Origin: Youhaiella tibetensis
GTDB lineage: Bacteria > Pseudomonadota > Alphaproteobacteria > Rhizobiales > Devosiaceae
Assembly: GCF_008000755.1 (NCBI RefSeq)
Contig: NZ_CP041690.1
Location: 1,799,260-1,863,259 of the forward strand
Length of the DNA: 64,000 nt
Direction: 5' to 3'
Part shown: in pieces, positions 16,670 to 25,771 of the stretch
Layout of the letters: each line of letters starts with the position of its first letter
Numbering within the stretch: position 1 is the first letter of the stretch
Program-made: the position numbers and the translations under genes
The notes under the pieces: model-generated
Database searches by the model: none
The model's input: only the letters and a program-made list of their open reading frames with translations
Told to the model about the DNA's origin: nothing

Positions 16670-16867
16670 GCCCGGGAAAAGCGCGGTTTCCGCTATTGGC
16701 CAAAGGTCGCAAAGTGTGTTAGGTCGCCGCTTGATTGCGCACTGGAAGCCCAGTTTTGGCGCTTTCATCTGAACGCAGTCCGCTTACACTGCGCCTTGCC
16801 CCGGTACGATCGGGTATAGCGCTGGCAGAATGAACGAAACCTTTTTTGGTAACTAAGGAAGTCAAGC

Positions 16868-17104
16868 ATGAGCGATATCGCTGATCGCGTCCGCAAAATC
16901 GTCGTCGAGCACCTCAACGTCGATCCGGAGAAGGTCGTGGAAAAGGCCAGCTTCATCGACGATCTGGGCGCCGATTCGCTCGATCAGGTCGAGCTGGTGA
17001 TGGCCTTCGAGGAAGAGTTCTCGGTCGAGATCCCGGATGACGCCGCCGAATCCATCCAGACGTTCGGCGATGCCGTTTCCTTCCTGACCAAGGCCGTCGG
17101 TTAA
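16868..17104 (+). CDS. acpP: Acyl carrier protein
   Basis: Carries growing acyl chains on a phosphopantetheine arm attached to S37 in [10 protein letters not shown]. 78 residues, strongly acidic, four-helix family shape, canonical length. A good ribosome site (AAGGAAG) precedes the ATG. The 198-base gap after fabG probably holds a separate strong promoter, as is common for acpP, though no clear -35/-10 pair was picked out by eye. Confidence 0.98.
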   Translation: MSDIADRVRKIVVEHLNVDPEKVVEKASFIDDLGADSLDQVELVMAFEEEFSVEIPDDAAESIQTFGDAVSFLTKAVG

Positions 17105-17127
17105 TCCAGCCGAGCGGTCACAGTCTG

Positions 17128-18396
17128 ATGGAATTGCGCCGCGTTGTTGTCACTGGAATGGGCATCGTCTCCCCGCTCGGCGTGGGTGTCGAAACCGTCT
17201 GGTCCAACATTCTTGCCTCAAAGAGTGGCGCAAAGCGCGTCGACGACTTCGATGTGGAGGACCTGGCCTGCCAGGTCGCCGGCCGCATTCCATTGGGCAG
17301 CTATTCCGAGGGCAAGTACAACCCGGATGACTGGCTGGAGGTGAAGGAGCAACGCAAGGTTGACCCCTTCATCGTCTACGGCATCGCCGCCTCGGACCAG
17401 GCGATCAAGGATTCCGGGATCGACCTCTCCACCACCGAAAAGCAGGAACGTTCCGGCGTCCTCATCGGTTCGGGCATCGGCGGCATCGGCGGCATCTACG
17501 AAGCCTCCATCACGCTGGCCGAAAAGGGCCCGCGCCGCATTAGCCCCTTCTTCATTCCCGGACGGCTCATCAACCTGGTCTCCGGCCAGGTGTCGATCCG
17601 TCATGGCCTGAAGGGGCCGAACCACTCGGTGGTCACCGCTTGCTCCACCGGCTCGCACGCAATCGGCGACGCCGCCCGTCTCATCGCCCTGGGCGATGCC
17701 GATGTGATGGTCGCCGGTGGCGCGGAATCCCCGGTCAACCGGCTCTCGTTTGCCGGCTTCTGCGCGGTTCGCGCCCTGACGACCGGCTTCAACGACGCCC
17801 CCGAAAAGGCCTCGCGCCCCTACGACAAGGATCGCGACGGGTTCCTGATGGGTGAGGGCGCAGGGATCGTCGTGCTCGAGGAATACGAGCAGGCCAAAGC
17901 CCGCGGCGCCAAGATCTACGGCGAAGTCGTCGGCTACGGTCTTTCCGGCGACGCGCACCACATCACGGCGCCCGCAGAGGACGGCAACGGCGGCTACCGC
18001 TCCATGCAGGCCGCGATCAAGCGCGCCGGCATCACCCCTTCCGAGATCGACTACATCAACGCCCACGGCACCTCGACGCCCCTGGGCGACGAGATCGAGC
18101 TCGGTGCGGTGACACGCCTTCTGGGCAACCACGCCGCAGATGTCCTGATGTCTTCGACCAAGTCCGCCGTCGGTCACCTGCTCGGTGCCGCCGGCGCGGT
18201 GGAAGCGATCTTCTCGCTTTTGGCCATGCGCGACAACGTGGCGCCGCCCACGCTCAACCTCGACAATCCATCCGTCGAGACCGAGATCAATCTCGTGCCG
18301 CACACCCCGGTCAAGAAAGAAATCAACGTCGCGCTTTCGAACTCCTTCGGGTTCGGCGGCACCAATGCCACGCTGGTCTTCCGCAAGCTCGCCTGA
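17128..18396 (+). CDS. fabF: 3-oxoacyl-ACP synthase II
   Basis: Condensing enzyme that elongates acyl-ACP with malonyl-ACP. 422 residues. Catalytic triad: C172 in VVTACSTGSHA, a histidine in NAHGTSTPLGD and a histidine in KSAVGHLLGAAG. The C-terminal NSFGFGGTNATLVF is the family signature. It lies 23 bases after acpP. In related genomes mltG usually follows directly; here an AraC/SDR pair is inserted. Confidence 0.97.
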   Translation: MELRRVVVTGMGIVSPLGVGVETVWSNILASKSGAKRVDDFDVEDLACQVAGRIPLGSYSEGKYNPDDWLEVKEQRKVDPFIVYGIAASDQAIKDSGIDLSTTEKQERSGVLIGSGIGGIGGIYEASITLAEKGPRRISPFFIPGRLINLVSGQVSIRHGLKGPNHSVVTACSTGSHAIGDAARLIALGDADVMVAGGAESPVNRLSFAGFCAVRALTTGFNDAPEKASRPYDKDRDGFLMGEGAGIVVLEEYEQAKARGAKIYGEVVGYGLSGDAHHITAPAEDGNGGYRSMQAAIKRAGITPSEIDYINAHGTSTPLGDEIELGAVTRLLGNHAADVLMSSTKSAVGHLLGAAGAVEAIFSLLAMRDNVAPPTLNLDNPSVETEINLVPHTPVKKEINVALSNSFGFGGTNATLVFRKLA

Positions 18397-18398
18397 CC

Positions 18399-19289
18399 TC
18401 AGTAGGCCGCACTCGGCTCGGACTGCGCGACGTCCCGCTTCGGCGGGGCGCCGAACATGCGGGCATATTCCCGGCTGAACTGGGACGCGCTTTCATACCC
18501 CACTTCATAGGCCGCGCCCGCCACGTTCGTGGCACTGCTCTGCATGAGCCGGCGCGCCTCGAGCAGGCGTAGCTGCTTCTGATACTGGAGCGGCGTCATC
18601 GCCGTCAGGTCCTTGAAGTGCTTGTGGAACGCCGAAGGGCTCATGCCCGCTGCCTCGGCCAGTTCTTCGACACGGACGGCGCGGGCAAAGTTCTGGCGCA
18701 AGAGGCGCAAGGCGTCGGTGATGCGTCGTGCGTGGCTGTCGCGCGCCGCCACCCGGGAAAGCTCCGCAGCGTGCGGACCGGTCATCAGCCAATAGGAAAT
18801 CTCGCGCATGATGGCCGGGTAGAGGACGGGAATGGCCTTGGGATTGTCACCCAGGCGCAGGATCCGATCGATGCAACTCGCCAATTGTTCGTCCACGTCC
18901 TGGATGAAGATCGCCGACTGGTCGGAGGGTGTCGGCAAAGGCGGTTCCTCGAGCGCCGACATGACTTCGCGCATGATCCCGATATCGAATTCCAGAGTGA
19001 GCCCGAGGTAGGGCTCGTCGCGGCTCGCCTTGACGATGGCGCCCAGGGCAGGGACCTCCAGGGCCACCACCAGCGCCTGCATCGCGCCATAGTTGAGCGT
19101 GGTGTCGCCAAGGGTGATCGACTTTTCGCCCTGGAGCACCAGGCAAAGCGCGGGCCTGTAGATGCGATGGTTGGGCATGACGCGCTGGCTGGCCCGCGAC
19201 AGGTGAAGGCCCGGAACGGCAGTGACGAAGGCACCGTCGCCGTCAGTCTCAATTAGCCGCAGAAAGTCGCTCTTGAGGGTCTCGAGCAT
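18399..19289 (-). CDS. AraC-family regulator with AraC_N domain
   Basis: A 296-residue regulator; start ATG at 19287-19289 chosen because the family begins MLETLKSDF. The N-terminal AraC_N (PF06719-like) domain covers residues about 20-175 (NHRIYRPALCLVLQGEKSITLG); the C-terminal double helix-turn-helix includes LAEAAGMSPSAFHKHFKDLT and GYESASQFSREYARMFGAPP. Divergent from an SDR oxidoreductase across 153 bases, a common arrangement in which the regulator controls the dehydrogenase. Effector unknown. Confidence 0.92.
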   Translation of the reverse strand: MLETLKSDFLRLIETDGDGAFVTAVPGLHLSRASQRVMPNHRIYRPALCLVLQGEKSITLGDTTLNYGAMQALVVALEVPALGAIVKASRDEPYLGLTLEFDIGIMREVMSALEEPPLPTPSDQSAIFIQDVDEQLASCIDRILRLGDNPKAIPVLYPAIMREISYWLMTGPHAAELSRVAARDSHARRITDALRLLRQNFARAVRVEELAEAAGMSPSAFHKHFKDLTAMTPLQYQKQLRLLEARRLMQSSATNVAGAAYEVGYESASQFSREYARMFGAPPKRDVAQSEPSAAY

Positions 19290-19442
19290 GGCAGCTCTCC
19301 GTGTTTCGCGACTGCGAACATAGGCCCTCCGACTGACCGGGCCAAGCTTGGGTTTGGAGGAATAGGCAAGAAATCGGACGGTTCCGGCATTCAGCTTACG
19401 GGCAGTGGCGACCATATTCCGGGCCGAAACTGACTGTGGAGT

Positions 19443-20222
19443 ATGACCATGCTGAACGAAGAAAACACCGGAAAACTGGCACTTGTCACGGGCGGAAGCC
19501 GCGGCCTTGGGCGCAACACCGTGATCGCGCTGGCGCGTGAAGGCGTGGATTCCATTTTCACCTATCACTCAAATAAGGCAGAGGCGGACGCGACGGTCTC
19601 GGCGGTCGAAGCCCTTGGGCGCAAGGCCGTGGCGCTGCAACTGGACGCCGGGGACACCGCGACGTTCGACGCCTTCGTCGAAACGGTACGCGGCGCTCTC
19701 GCCACCACCTGGGGACGGGAGACGTTCGACTTCCTCGTCAACAATGCCGGCACCGCGCACTATGCGCCGATCGCCCAGACCACCGAGGCCGACTTCGACC
19801 GGCTCTACAACATCCACTTCAAGGGCGTGTATTTCCTCACCCAGAAGATGTTGCCGCTGATCAGCGATGGCGGGCGGATCGTCAACATCTCCTCTGGCCT
19901 CACCCGCTTCGCCCTGGCGGGCAGCAGCGCCTATGCGGCAATGAAGGGAGCGGTCGAAGTACTGACGCGCTATCTTGCCAAGGAACTGGGCGCTCGCGGC
20001 ATCGCGGTCAACACGGTTGCGCCGGGAGCTATCGCCACCGACTTCGGTGGAGGCCGTCTGCGTGACGACGCCAGCATGAACGCCTTCGTGGCCTCGGTGA
20101 CGACCCTCGGCCGCGCCGGACTTCCGGACGATATCGGCCCCATGATCGCTTCGCTGCTTTCGAGTGGCAATCGCTGGGTGACCGGCCAGCGGATCGAGGC
20201 CTCCGGCGGCATGTTCCTCTAG
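19443..20222 (+). CDS. SDR-family oxidoreductase
   Basis: NAD(P)-dependent short-chain dehydrogenase, 259 residues. The nucleotide motif TGGSRGLGRN is at residues 16-25, NNAGTAHY near 100, serine in NISSGLTRF and the catalytic YAAMK follow. The tyrosine-lysine pair and serine are intact, so it should be active; substrate unknown. Start at ATG 19443 with GTGGAG upstream; M3 is an alternative. Divergent from the AraC regulator. Not needed for the surrounding fatty-acid or cell-wall genes, so the pair looks like an insertion. Confidence 0.9.
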   Translation: MTMLNEENTGKLALVTGGSRGLGRNTVIALAREGVDSIFTYHSNKAEADATVSAVEALGRKAVALQLDAGDTATFDAFVETVRGALATTWGRETFDFLVNNAGTAHYAPIAQTTEADFDRLYNIHFKGVYFLTQKMLPLISDGGRIVNISSGLTRFALAGSSAYAAMKGAVEVLTRYLAKELGARGIAVNTVAPGAIATDFGGGRLRDDASMNAFVASVTTLGRAGLPDDIGPMIASLLSSGNRWVTGQRIEASGGMFL

Positions 20223-20247
20223 GGAAAATCGCGCGGCCTGCTTAGCC

Positions 20248-20277
20248 GGGGAGATTTGGGTTTTCCCAAGTCTCCCC
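20248..20277 (+). terminator. Intrinsic terminator after the SDR gene
   Basis: GGGGAGATTTGGG (20248-20260), TTTT loop, CCCAAGTCTCCCC (20265-20277): a 13-bp stem with one G-U pair, followed by CTCTTGCTTTTG. It isolates the SDR transcript from mltG. Confidence 0.65.
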
Positions 20278-20416
20278 CTCTTGCTTTTGCCTAAATCCTG
20301 CAAACAATGGCCGCCACCTGGGGCAAGGGGGCGCAGCGGTGATTTGCCGATGCGATTTTTCACGAAACTAGACCGCGCCTGAACGGTGGCGCGGCCATCA
20401 GAGGATTGTGCTGAGC

Positions 20417-21541
20417 ATGGCCGACCGCAAGAACAAGAGGGCAAAGCCCCGACGCCGTAACGGCCTGATCGACATTCTCAACGGCTTCCTGTCGCTGCTG
20501 GTGATCGCCATCATCCTGGTCGGCGGGCTGTTCTTCTTCGGCCTCAACCGTTTCTATTCCCCGGGGAACATTCCCGAGGACACGACCTTCCTCGTCGAAT
20601 CCGGCTCGAGCCTGGGCGTGACCGCCGAGCGCCTCGAAACGCGCGGCCTCATCGACAACCGCATGATCTTCCAGGCTGCGGGCATCGCGCTCAAGAAGCA
20701 GGGCAAGCTCAAGGCCGGCGAGTTCAAGATCGCGGCCCATTCGAGCATGGCCGACATCCTCTCCGAACTGACCGAGGGCACCCCCGTGCTCTATGGCGTC
20801 ACGGTTCCGGAAGGCTTCACCTCCTGGCAGGTCATCGAGCGCATCAACGCCGATTCCCACCTCATCGGCGAGATCACCTCGCTCCCGCCAGAAGGGTCGA
20901 TCCTGCCCAATACCTATAGCTACATCCCCGGCGACACCCGCCAGTCCGTGCTCGACAAGATGCAGGCCGCCCACAAGAAGGCGCTTGAGGAAGTCTGGGC
21001 CAACCGCGACCCGGACCTGCCCATCAAGACACCCGAGGAACTGGTGACCCTTGCCTCCGTGGTCGAGAAGGAGACCGGCGTCGCCTCGGAGCGCCCGCAG
21101 GTGGCAGCGGTGTTCGTAAACCGCCTCAAGAAGGGCATGCGCCTCCAGTCCGACCCGACCATCATCTATGGCATCACCAAGGGCCAGTCGACGCTCGGGC
21201 GTGGGCTCAAGAAGTCCGAACTCGAGGCCAAGACGCCGTATAACACCTACCAGATCGACGGGCTTCCCGCCGGCCCGATCGCTAATCCGGGCATCGAATC
21301 CCTGCGTGCCGCGGCCAATCCGGCCAAGACCAACGACCTCTATTTCGTCGCCGCCGGTCCCGTGCCTTCCGACGGACACCTTTTCTCGGAAACCTACGCC
21401 CAGCACCGCAAGAACGTCGCCAAGTGGCGCGCCATCGAAAAGCAGATGGCGCTCGACGCCCAGGCCGACACCGAAGCGGCCAAGGATGCCATCGAGGCCG
21501 AACAGGCCAAGGAAACCGGCGACAGCACCACCGCCCAGTAA
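20417..21541 (+). CDS. mltG: Endolytic murein transglycosylase MltG
   Basis: Cleaves nascent glycan strands in the periplasm and sets chain length. 374 residues from the ATG at 20417, with AGAGGA 11 bases upstream; a GTG at 20408 would add three residues. A single membrane anchor (IIILVGGLFFFGL-like segment, about residues 22-42) follows a basic cytoplasmic tail; the YceG domain contains VPEGFTSWQVIERI and the catalytic region TLASVVEKETGVASERP with its glutamate. A low-complexity acidic tail ends the protein. Followed within 17 bases by yicC. Confidence 0.94.
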   Translation: MADRKNKRAKPRRRNGLIDILNGFLSLLVIAIILVGGLFFFGLNRFYSPGNIPEDTTFLVESGSSLGVTAERLETRGLIDNRMIFQAAGIALKKQGKLKAGEFKIAAHSSMADILSELTEGTPVLYGVTVPEGFTSWQVIERINADSHLIGEITSLPPEGSILPNTYSYIPGDTRQSVLDKMQAAHKKALEEVWANRDPDLPIKTPEELVTLASVVEKETGVASERPQVAAVFVNRLKKGMRLQSDPTIIYGITKGQSTLGRGLKKSELEAKTPYNTYQIDGLPAGPIANPGIESLRAAANPAKTNDLYFVAAGPVPSDGHLFSETYAQHRKNVAKWRAIEKQMALDAQADTEAAKDAIEAEQAKETGDSTTAQ

Positions 21542-21558
21542 CCAGGGACACCCGGACC

Positions 21559-22452
21559 ATGACTCAGCCGCTTGCCAGCATGACGGGCTACGCCCGCGCC
21601 TCGGGGACGGCAGGAGCCGTCTCGTTCACCTGCGAGATGAAATCGGTCAACGGGCGTGGCCTCGACATGCGCATGCGCCTGGCGCCCGGGCTCGATCCCA
21701 TCGAGGGCGAAATCCGACGGCGCGTCGGCGCCTTGGTAGCGCGCGGCTCGCTGACGGTGACCGTCAACATCGACCGTGAGGGCGCCGGGGGCGAGGTCGT
21801 GGTCAACCAGCAGGCTCTCAAGGCGGTGCTCAAGGCCATGGATGGCCTCGAGGGCAAGGTGGATGCGCGCCGCCCAAGCCTTGATGGCATCCTGGGGCTC
21901 AAGGGCGTGCTCGACCAGCACGAAAAGCCACTCGACCCGGAAGAGGAAGAGGCGCTGCACGCCGCGCTGCTCCAGTGCGTGGAGCGGTGCGTCGCGGGCC
22001 TGGTCGAGGCGCGCCGACGCGAAGGCGCCCAGATCGGCGCGGTACTGGCGCGGCATATCGATGAGATCGAGCGGCTGACGCGGCTTGCCGAGACCCATCC
22101 CTCGCGCGACCGGGCGGCTGTACTCGAACGCCTGCGCGGGCAGGTGGCTGACCTTGTCGCCGCCGGGGCAGGTGTTTCCGAGGAGCGCATGGCGCAGGAA
22201 GCGCTGTTGCTGGCGACGCGCGCCGATATCCGCGAGGAGCTGGATCGGCTGGTCGCCCACATCGCCAATGCCCGCCAACTGCTGGCTGCTGGCGGGCCGG
22301 TCGGCCGCAAGCTCGACTTCCTCTCCCAGGAATTCAATCGCGAGGCCAATACGCTCTGCTCCAAGAGCAATGCAGTGGACCTGACGGCCATCGGGCTTGA
22401 CCTCAAAGCGGCGATCGATCAACTACGCGAGCAGGTTCAGAACATCGAATAA
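21559..22452 (+). CDS. yicC: YicC-family endoribonuclease
   Basis: A 297-residue protein that begins SMTGYARA, the YicC hallmark, and ends with the DUF1732 part (KLDFLSQEFNREANTLCSKS). E. coli YicC is reported to be an endoribonuclease acting on small RNAs; that role is family knowledge. ATG at 21559 is chosen over a longer frame that overlaps mltG. Sits between mltG and gmk, the conserved alphaproteobacterial order. Confidence 0.92.
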   Translation: MTQPLASMTGYARASGTAGAVSFTCEMKSVNGRGLDMRMRLAPGLDPIEGEIRRRVGALVARGSLTVTVNIDREGAGGEVVVNQQALKAVLKAMDGLEGKVDARRPSLDGILGLKGVLDQHEKPLDPEEEEALHAALLQCVERCVAGLVEARRREGAQIGAVLARHIDEIERLTRLAETHPSRDRAAVLERLRGQVADLVAAGAGVSEERMAQEALLLATRADIREELDRLVAHIANARQLLAAGGPVGRKLDFLSQEFNREANTLCSKSNAVDLTAIGLDLKAAIDQLREQVQNIE

Positions 22453-22464
22453 CCGGAGACCGCG

Positions 22465-23103
22465 ATGGACTTCCCACGTCGGGGCGTGATGCTGGTTCTC
22501 GCGTCCCCATCGGGCGCCGGAAAATCGTCGATCACACGCACGCTTTTTGGCCAGGACCCCAATATCGGCCTGTCGGTCTCCGTGACCACGCGCGCCCGGC
22601 GCACCGACGAGGTCGAGGGCAAGCACTACTACTTCGTCGACCTGCCCACCTTCCACCGCATGAAGGACAATGACGAACTGCTCGAGTGGGCCCAGGTCCA
22701 CGACAACTTCTACGGCACCCCGCGCGCCAAGGTGGAAGAGCAGCTCTCGGCCGGCAACGACATCCTTTTCGATATCGACTACCAGGGCACGCTCCAGCTT
22801 TACGAGAAGTGCCGCAAGGACATGGTGACGGTCTTCATCCTGCCGCCGTCGATCAATGAACTGCGCGCCCGCCTCGAGCGCCGCGCCCAGGACAGCGCCG
22901 GCACCATCGAAAAGCGCCTGCGCAACGCGCGGCTGGAGATGGATCACTATGGCGAGTACGACTACGTGATCGTCAATGAAGACCTCGAGGACTCCACCCA
23001 GAAGGTGCGATCCATTCTCGCCGCTGCCCGCCTCAAGCGCGATCGCCTGTCGGGAATGGATAGCTTCGTCAAAGACTTGCAGGCGCAGATAGACTCTCTT
23101 TGA
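22465..23103 (+). CDS. gmk: Guanylate kinase
   Basis: Phosphorylates GMP to GDP with ATP; essential in nucleotide metabolism. 212 residues. P-loop SPSGAGKSS (residues about 11-19), GMP-binding TTRARRTDEVEGKHYYFV, and the family stretch DILFDIDYQGTLQL (near 95-108) are present. It starts 12 bases after yicC with CCGGAG upstream, so mltG-yicC-gmk are probably one transcript. Confidence 0.96.
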   Translation: MDFPRRGVMLVLASPSGAGKSSITRTLFGQDPNIGLSVSVTTRARRTDEVEGKHYYFVDLPTFHRMKDNDELLEWAQVHDNFYGTPRAKVEEQLSAGNDILFDIDYQGTLQLYEKCRKDMVTVFILPPSINELRARLERRAQDSAGTIEKRLRNARLEMDHYGEYDYVIVNEDLEDSTQKVRSILAAARLKRDRLSGMDSFVKDLQAQIDSL

Positions 23104-23137
23104 GAGCGCGTTGAATCGATCTGTGAAGCGGCGAGAG

Positions 23138-23521
23138 CTAGTCGCGCTCGCGTGCATATTCGCTATCGAGCCGCGCAATGGTTGTGGGCCCGGCCTGCGG
23201 GTCGACCTGCTTGAGGATCGCGTCGATCTTGGCCTCCATCCGCTCGTTGCCCTCCTTGGATTGGGACGAGCCGACGTGAAGGAGGAAGGCGAGCCCGGCC
23301 ACGTTCCAGATGAGCTGGAGGAAGTCGGACTGCCAGTTCTCGAGCGTATCGCGCATCATGGTGACGAAGTAGCCGTCAAATGTCGGTTGCTGGCCGACCG
23401 CATGCGCTTCCTGCGCAAAGGCCAGCCATCCGAAAATCCAGTGGCCGGTGGCGGAAATGACGAAGAGGCACAGGGTAACCCAGGCAAAGCTGTATCGGGT
23501 CCAGATCGAACGGCCGGGCAT
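23138..23521 (-). CDS. DUF6766-like small membrane protein
   Basis: A 127-residue protein with two predicted membrane helices (residues about 12-36 and 66-84). The pattern SFAWVTLCLFVISATGHWIF then TLENWQSDFLQ and a polar coiled tail (SSQSKEGNERMEAK) resembles DUF6766 proteins, which have no known function. Convergent with gmk, divergent from the next small gene. Family assignment is from memory of the pattern and should be treated as tentative. Confidence 0.7.
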   Translation of the reverse strand: MPGRSIWTRYSFAWVTLCLFVISATGHWIFGWLAFAQEAHAVGQQPTFDGYFVTMMRDTLENWQSDFLQLIWNVAGLAFLLHVGSSQSKEGNERMEAKIDAILKQVDPQAGPTTIARLDSEYARERD

Positions 23522-23621
23522 CGGATCCTCCTTGATCGGATGCCCTAATCTGTCACTGCGCCAAAGCTTGGGGAACTGCCATCATCAGGCGACCGTTGTA
23601 CCCACGAGCGAGGACAGTGCC

Positions 23622-23909
23622 ATGCGCTACACGGTTTTGCTACGTTACCGGCCCGAGACGGGGCAGCGCCCCTTCGATCACCCCAGCAAGTCTGACCATC
23701 AGGTCGAAGGCGATCTGAGCCTGCTGCCCAATCTGGGCGATCACATTCACCTTGAAAGCATGGGCGGAGAGGATGAGCCGAGCTTCGACGGGATCGTCGC
23801 CGAACGCCATTTCCGCTATCGCGGTGGCGATAGCTGCGAGGTCGAGATCGTCGTTGGTCCGCTCCACGCGAGAGTGGAAGAAGTTCAAAGACTTGGACTT
23901 CACGCCTGA
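23622..23909 (+). CDS. Small hypothetical protein
   Basis: A 95-residue soluble, acidic and histidine-containing protein that starts MRYTVLLRYRPETGQRPFDH. GAGCGAGGA precedes the ATG at 23622 at a suitable distance. No domain recognised. It is 19 bases from the rsmA stop on the other strand. It could be a genuine orphan or a spurious frame; base composition does not decide. Confidence 0.5.
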   Translation: MRYTVLLRYRPETGQRPFDHPSKSDHQVEGDLSLLPNLGDHIHLESMGGEDEPSFDGIVAERHFRYRGGDSCEVEIVVGPLHARVEEVQRLGLHA

Positions 23910-23928
23910 ATCAAGATGAGAGGCGGCT

Positions 23929-24768
23929 CTAGCGGGCCGCGTAGACCTTCGCCATGGCCAGGAACGCCTCGACCGGCAGTTCTTCCGCCCGTTCGTCACC
24001 CTTGAGCCCAGCCGCTTCCAGCAGCTTCTCTACCGGCACTCCCGTAGCCTTGAGGCTCTGGCGCACCATCTTGCGGCGCTGCCCGAAGGCGGCCTTGGTT
24101 ACGGCCTCCAGGTCGCGAACCCTGACGCTCTCATCGATCGGCTTGGGCACCAGATGCACCACGGCGGAGGTCACGTTGGGCGGCGGCGTGAAGGCCTGGC
24201 GGCCGACGTTGAACGCGATGCGCGCGTTGGTGCGCCAGCCAGCAAGCACCGCGAGGCGTCCATAGGCATCATCGCCCGGCCTGGCGCAGATGCGCTCGGC
24301 CACCTCGCGCTGGAACATCAGCGTCAGGCTCTCGTAATAGGGCGGCCAGGGATCTGCCGACAGCCAACCGGTGAGGAGCGGGGTGGCGATGTTGTAGGGC
24401 AGGTTGGCGATGATCCGGGTCGGCCCATTGGCCAGGGTCCGGTAGTCGATCTCGAGCGCATCCCCGGAGATGACGATCAGACGCCCGGGATAAGCCGCCT
24501 CGATCTCCTGGAGGGCAGGGAGGGCGCGCGGGTCGCGCTCGATGGCGATCACCTGCCGCGCGCCTTCGGCAAGAAGCGCGCGGGTGAGACCACCGGGCCC
24601 AGGGCCGACCTCGATGACCGTCGTCTCCTCGAGTGACCCGGCTACGCGTGCGATGCGCGCCGTGAGGTTGAGATCGAGCAGAAAGTTCTGGCCGAGTTCC
24701 TTCTTGGCGCGCAGGCCGTGCGCGGCGATCACTTCGCGGAGCGGCGGCAGGTCGTCGATCTGGCTCAT
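23929..24768 (-). CDS. rsmA: 16S rRNA dimethyladenosine transferase
   Basis: Dimethylates two adjacent adenosines in helix 45 of 16S rRNA during 30S maturation (KsgA). 279 residues. SAM motif [16 protein letters not shown] (residues about 51-65), the catalytic [10 protein letters not shown] and the C-terminal specificity domain with [14 protein letters not shown] are present. Its ATG overlaps the pdxA stop (ATGA), so it is translationally coupled to pdxA in the lptF-to-rsmA strand. Confidence 0.96.
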   Translation of the reverse strand: MSQIDDLPPLREVIAAHGLRAKKELGQNFLLDLNLTARIARVAGSLEETTVIEVGPGPGGLTRALLAEGARQVIAIERDPRALPALQEIEAAYPGRLIVISGDALEIDYRTLANGPTRIIANLPYNIATPLLTGWLSADPWPPYYESLTLMFQREVAERICARPGDDAYGRLAVLAGWRTNARIAFNVGRQAFTPPPNVTSAVVHLVPKPIDESVRVRDLEAVTKAAFGQRRKMVRQSLKATGVPVEKLLEAAGLKGDERAEELPVEAFLAMAKVYAAR

Positions 24769-25760
24769 GGGTGGCTGGTCATCCTGTCGGCGAGGCGGAT
24801 GGCCGCCAGGAAACTCGACTGCGAGCCCTTGCCGGTCCCCGCAAGGTCGAATGCCGTGCCGTGGTCGGGCGAGGTGCGCACGATCGGCAGGCCCAGCGTG
24901 ACGTTGACGGCTTCATCGAAAGCGACGGTCTTGATCGGGATCAGCGCCTGGTCGTGATACATCGCGATCACCGCATCGTACTCGCGCCAATGGGCGGGAA
25001 AGAACAGGGTGTCGGCCGGGAAGGGGCCCTCGGCCCTGATGCCCTCGTGGACGAGCGCGGCGACGGCCGGCGCAATGATCTCGACTTCCTGTCGTCCGAT
25101 CGTCCCGCCTTCCCCGGCATGCGGGTTAAGGCCGGCAATGCCGATGCGGGGCTCGGCGATGCCGAAGCGCGCGCGCAGGTCGTGCGCCACGATCCGCGTG
25201 GTCTTGAGAATGAGATCCGTCGTCACCAGCCCCGGCACTTCGTGCAGCGGAACGTGGATGGTCAGCGGAACCGTCCGCAGTTCCTCGTGGGCCAGCATCA
25301 TCACCGGCAGGCGAGGGGCGTTGCCGGGCGTGGCGCAAAGCGCAGCCAGGTACTCGGTGTGCCCAGGATACTTGAACCCGGCCGAATAGAGCACACCCTT
25401 GTGGATCGGCGCGGTGACGAGCCCCCTACAGGCGCCGCGCAGCGTGTCGGCCACGGCGGCGGAAATGGCTTCCATCACCACATGCCCGGAAAGCGGCGTC
25501 GGCGTGCCCGGATTGTCCGGTACCATCCCCTCGACATCGCGAACCGGCAGCGTCGTGGCGAAGTCGGCGTCAGTTCCACCTAGGGTAACAGCGATGCCCA
25601 AACGCACGGCCCTCGCCGCCAGGAACGCGGCGTTGCCATAGACCACAAAGGGCGGAAGCTTAAGCTCCGCCCTCTGAGAGTAAAGCTTCAGGATCAGGTC
25701 CGGCCCGATCCCGGAAGGTTCGCCCATGCTGATCGCAAGAGGCGCCAGAGCTCCGGCCAA
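24765..25760 (-). CDS. pdxA: 4-hydroxythreonine-4-phosphate dehydrogenase
   Basis: Vitamin B6 pathway enzyme that oxidises 4-phosphohydroxy-L-threonine. 331 residues. [13 protein letters not shown] (residues 10-22), TAPIHKG near 116 and the metal ligand region YPGHTEYLA are present, as are [10 protein letters not shown] and [10 protein letters not shown]. The start is a TTG at 25758-25760 with GAGG five bases upstream; the next ATG would remove the conserved strand before GEPSG. Starts 11 bases after the SurA-like gene stop. Confidence 0.95.
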   Translation of the reverse strand: MAGALAPLAISMGEPSGIGPDLILKLYSQRAELKLPPFVVYGNAAFLAARAVRLGIAVTLGGTDADFATTLPVRDVEGMVPDNPGTPTPLSGHVVMEAISAAVADTLRGACRGLVTAPIHKGVLYSAGFKYPGHTEYLAALCATPGNAPRLPVMMLAHEELRTVPLTIHVPLHEVPGLVTTDLILKTTRIVAHDLRARFGIAEPRIGIAGLNPHAGEGGTIGRQEVEIIAPAVAALVHEGIRAEGPFPADTLFFPAHWREYDAVIAMYHDQALIPIKTVAFDEAVNVTLGLPIVRTSPDHGTAFDLAGTGKGSQSSFLAAIRLADRMTSHP

Positions 25761-25771
25761 TCCCGCCTCGC

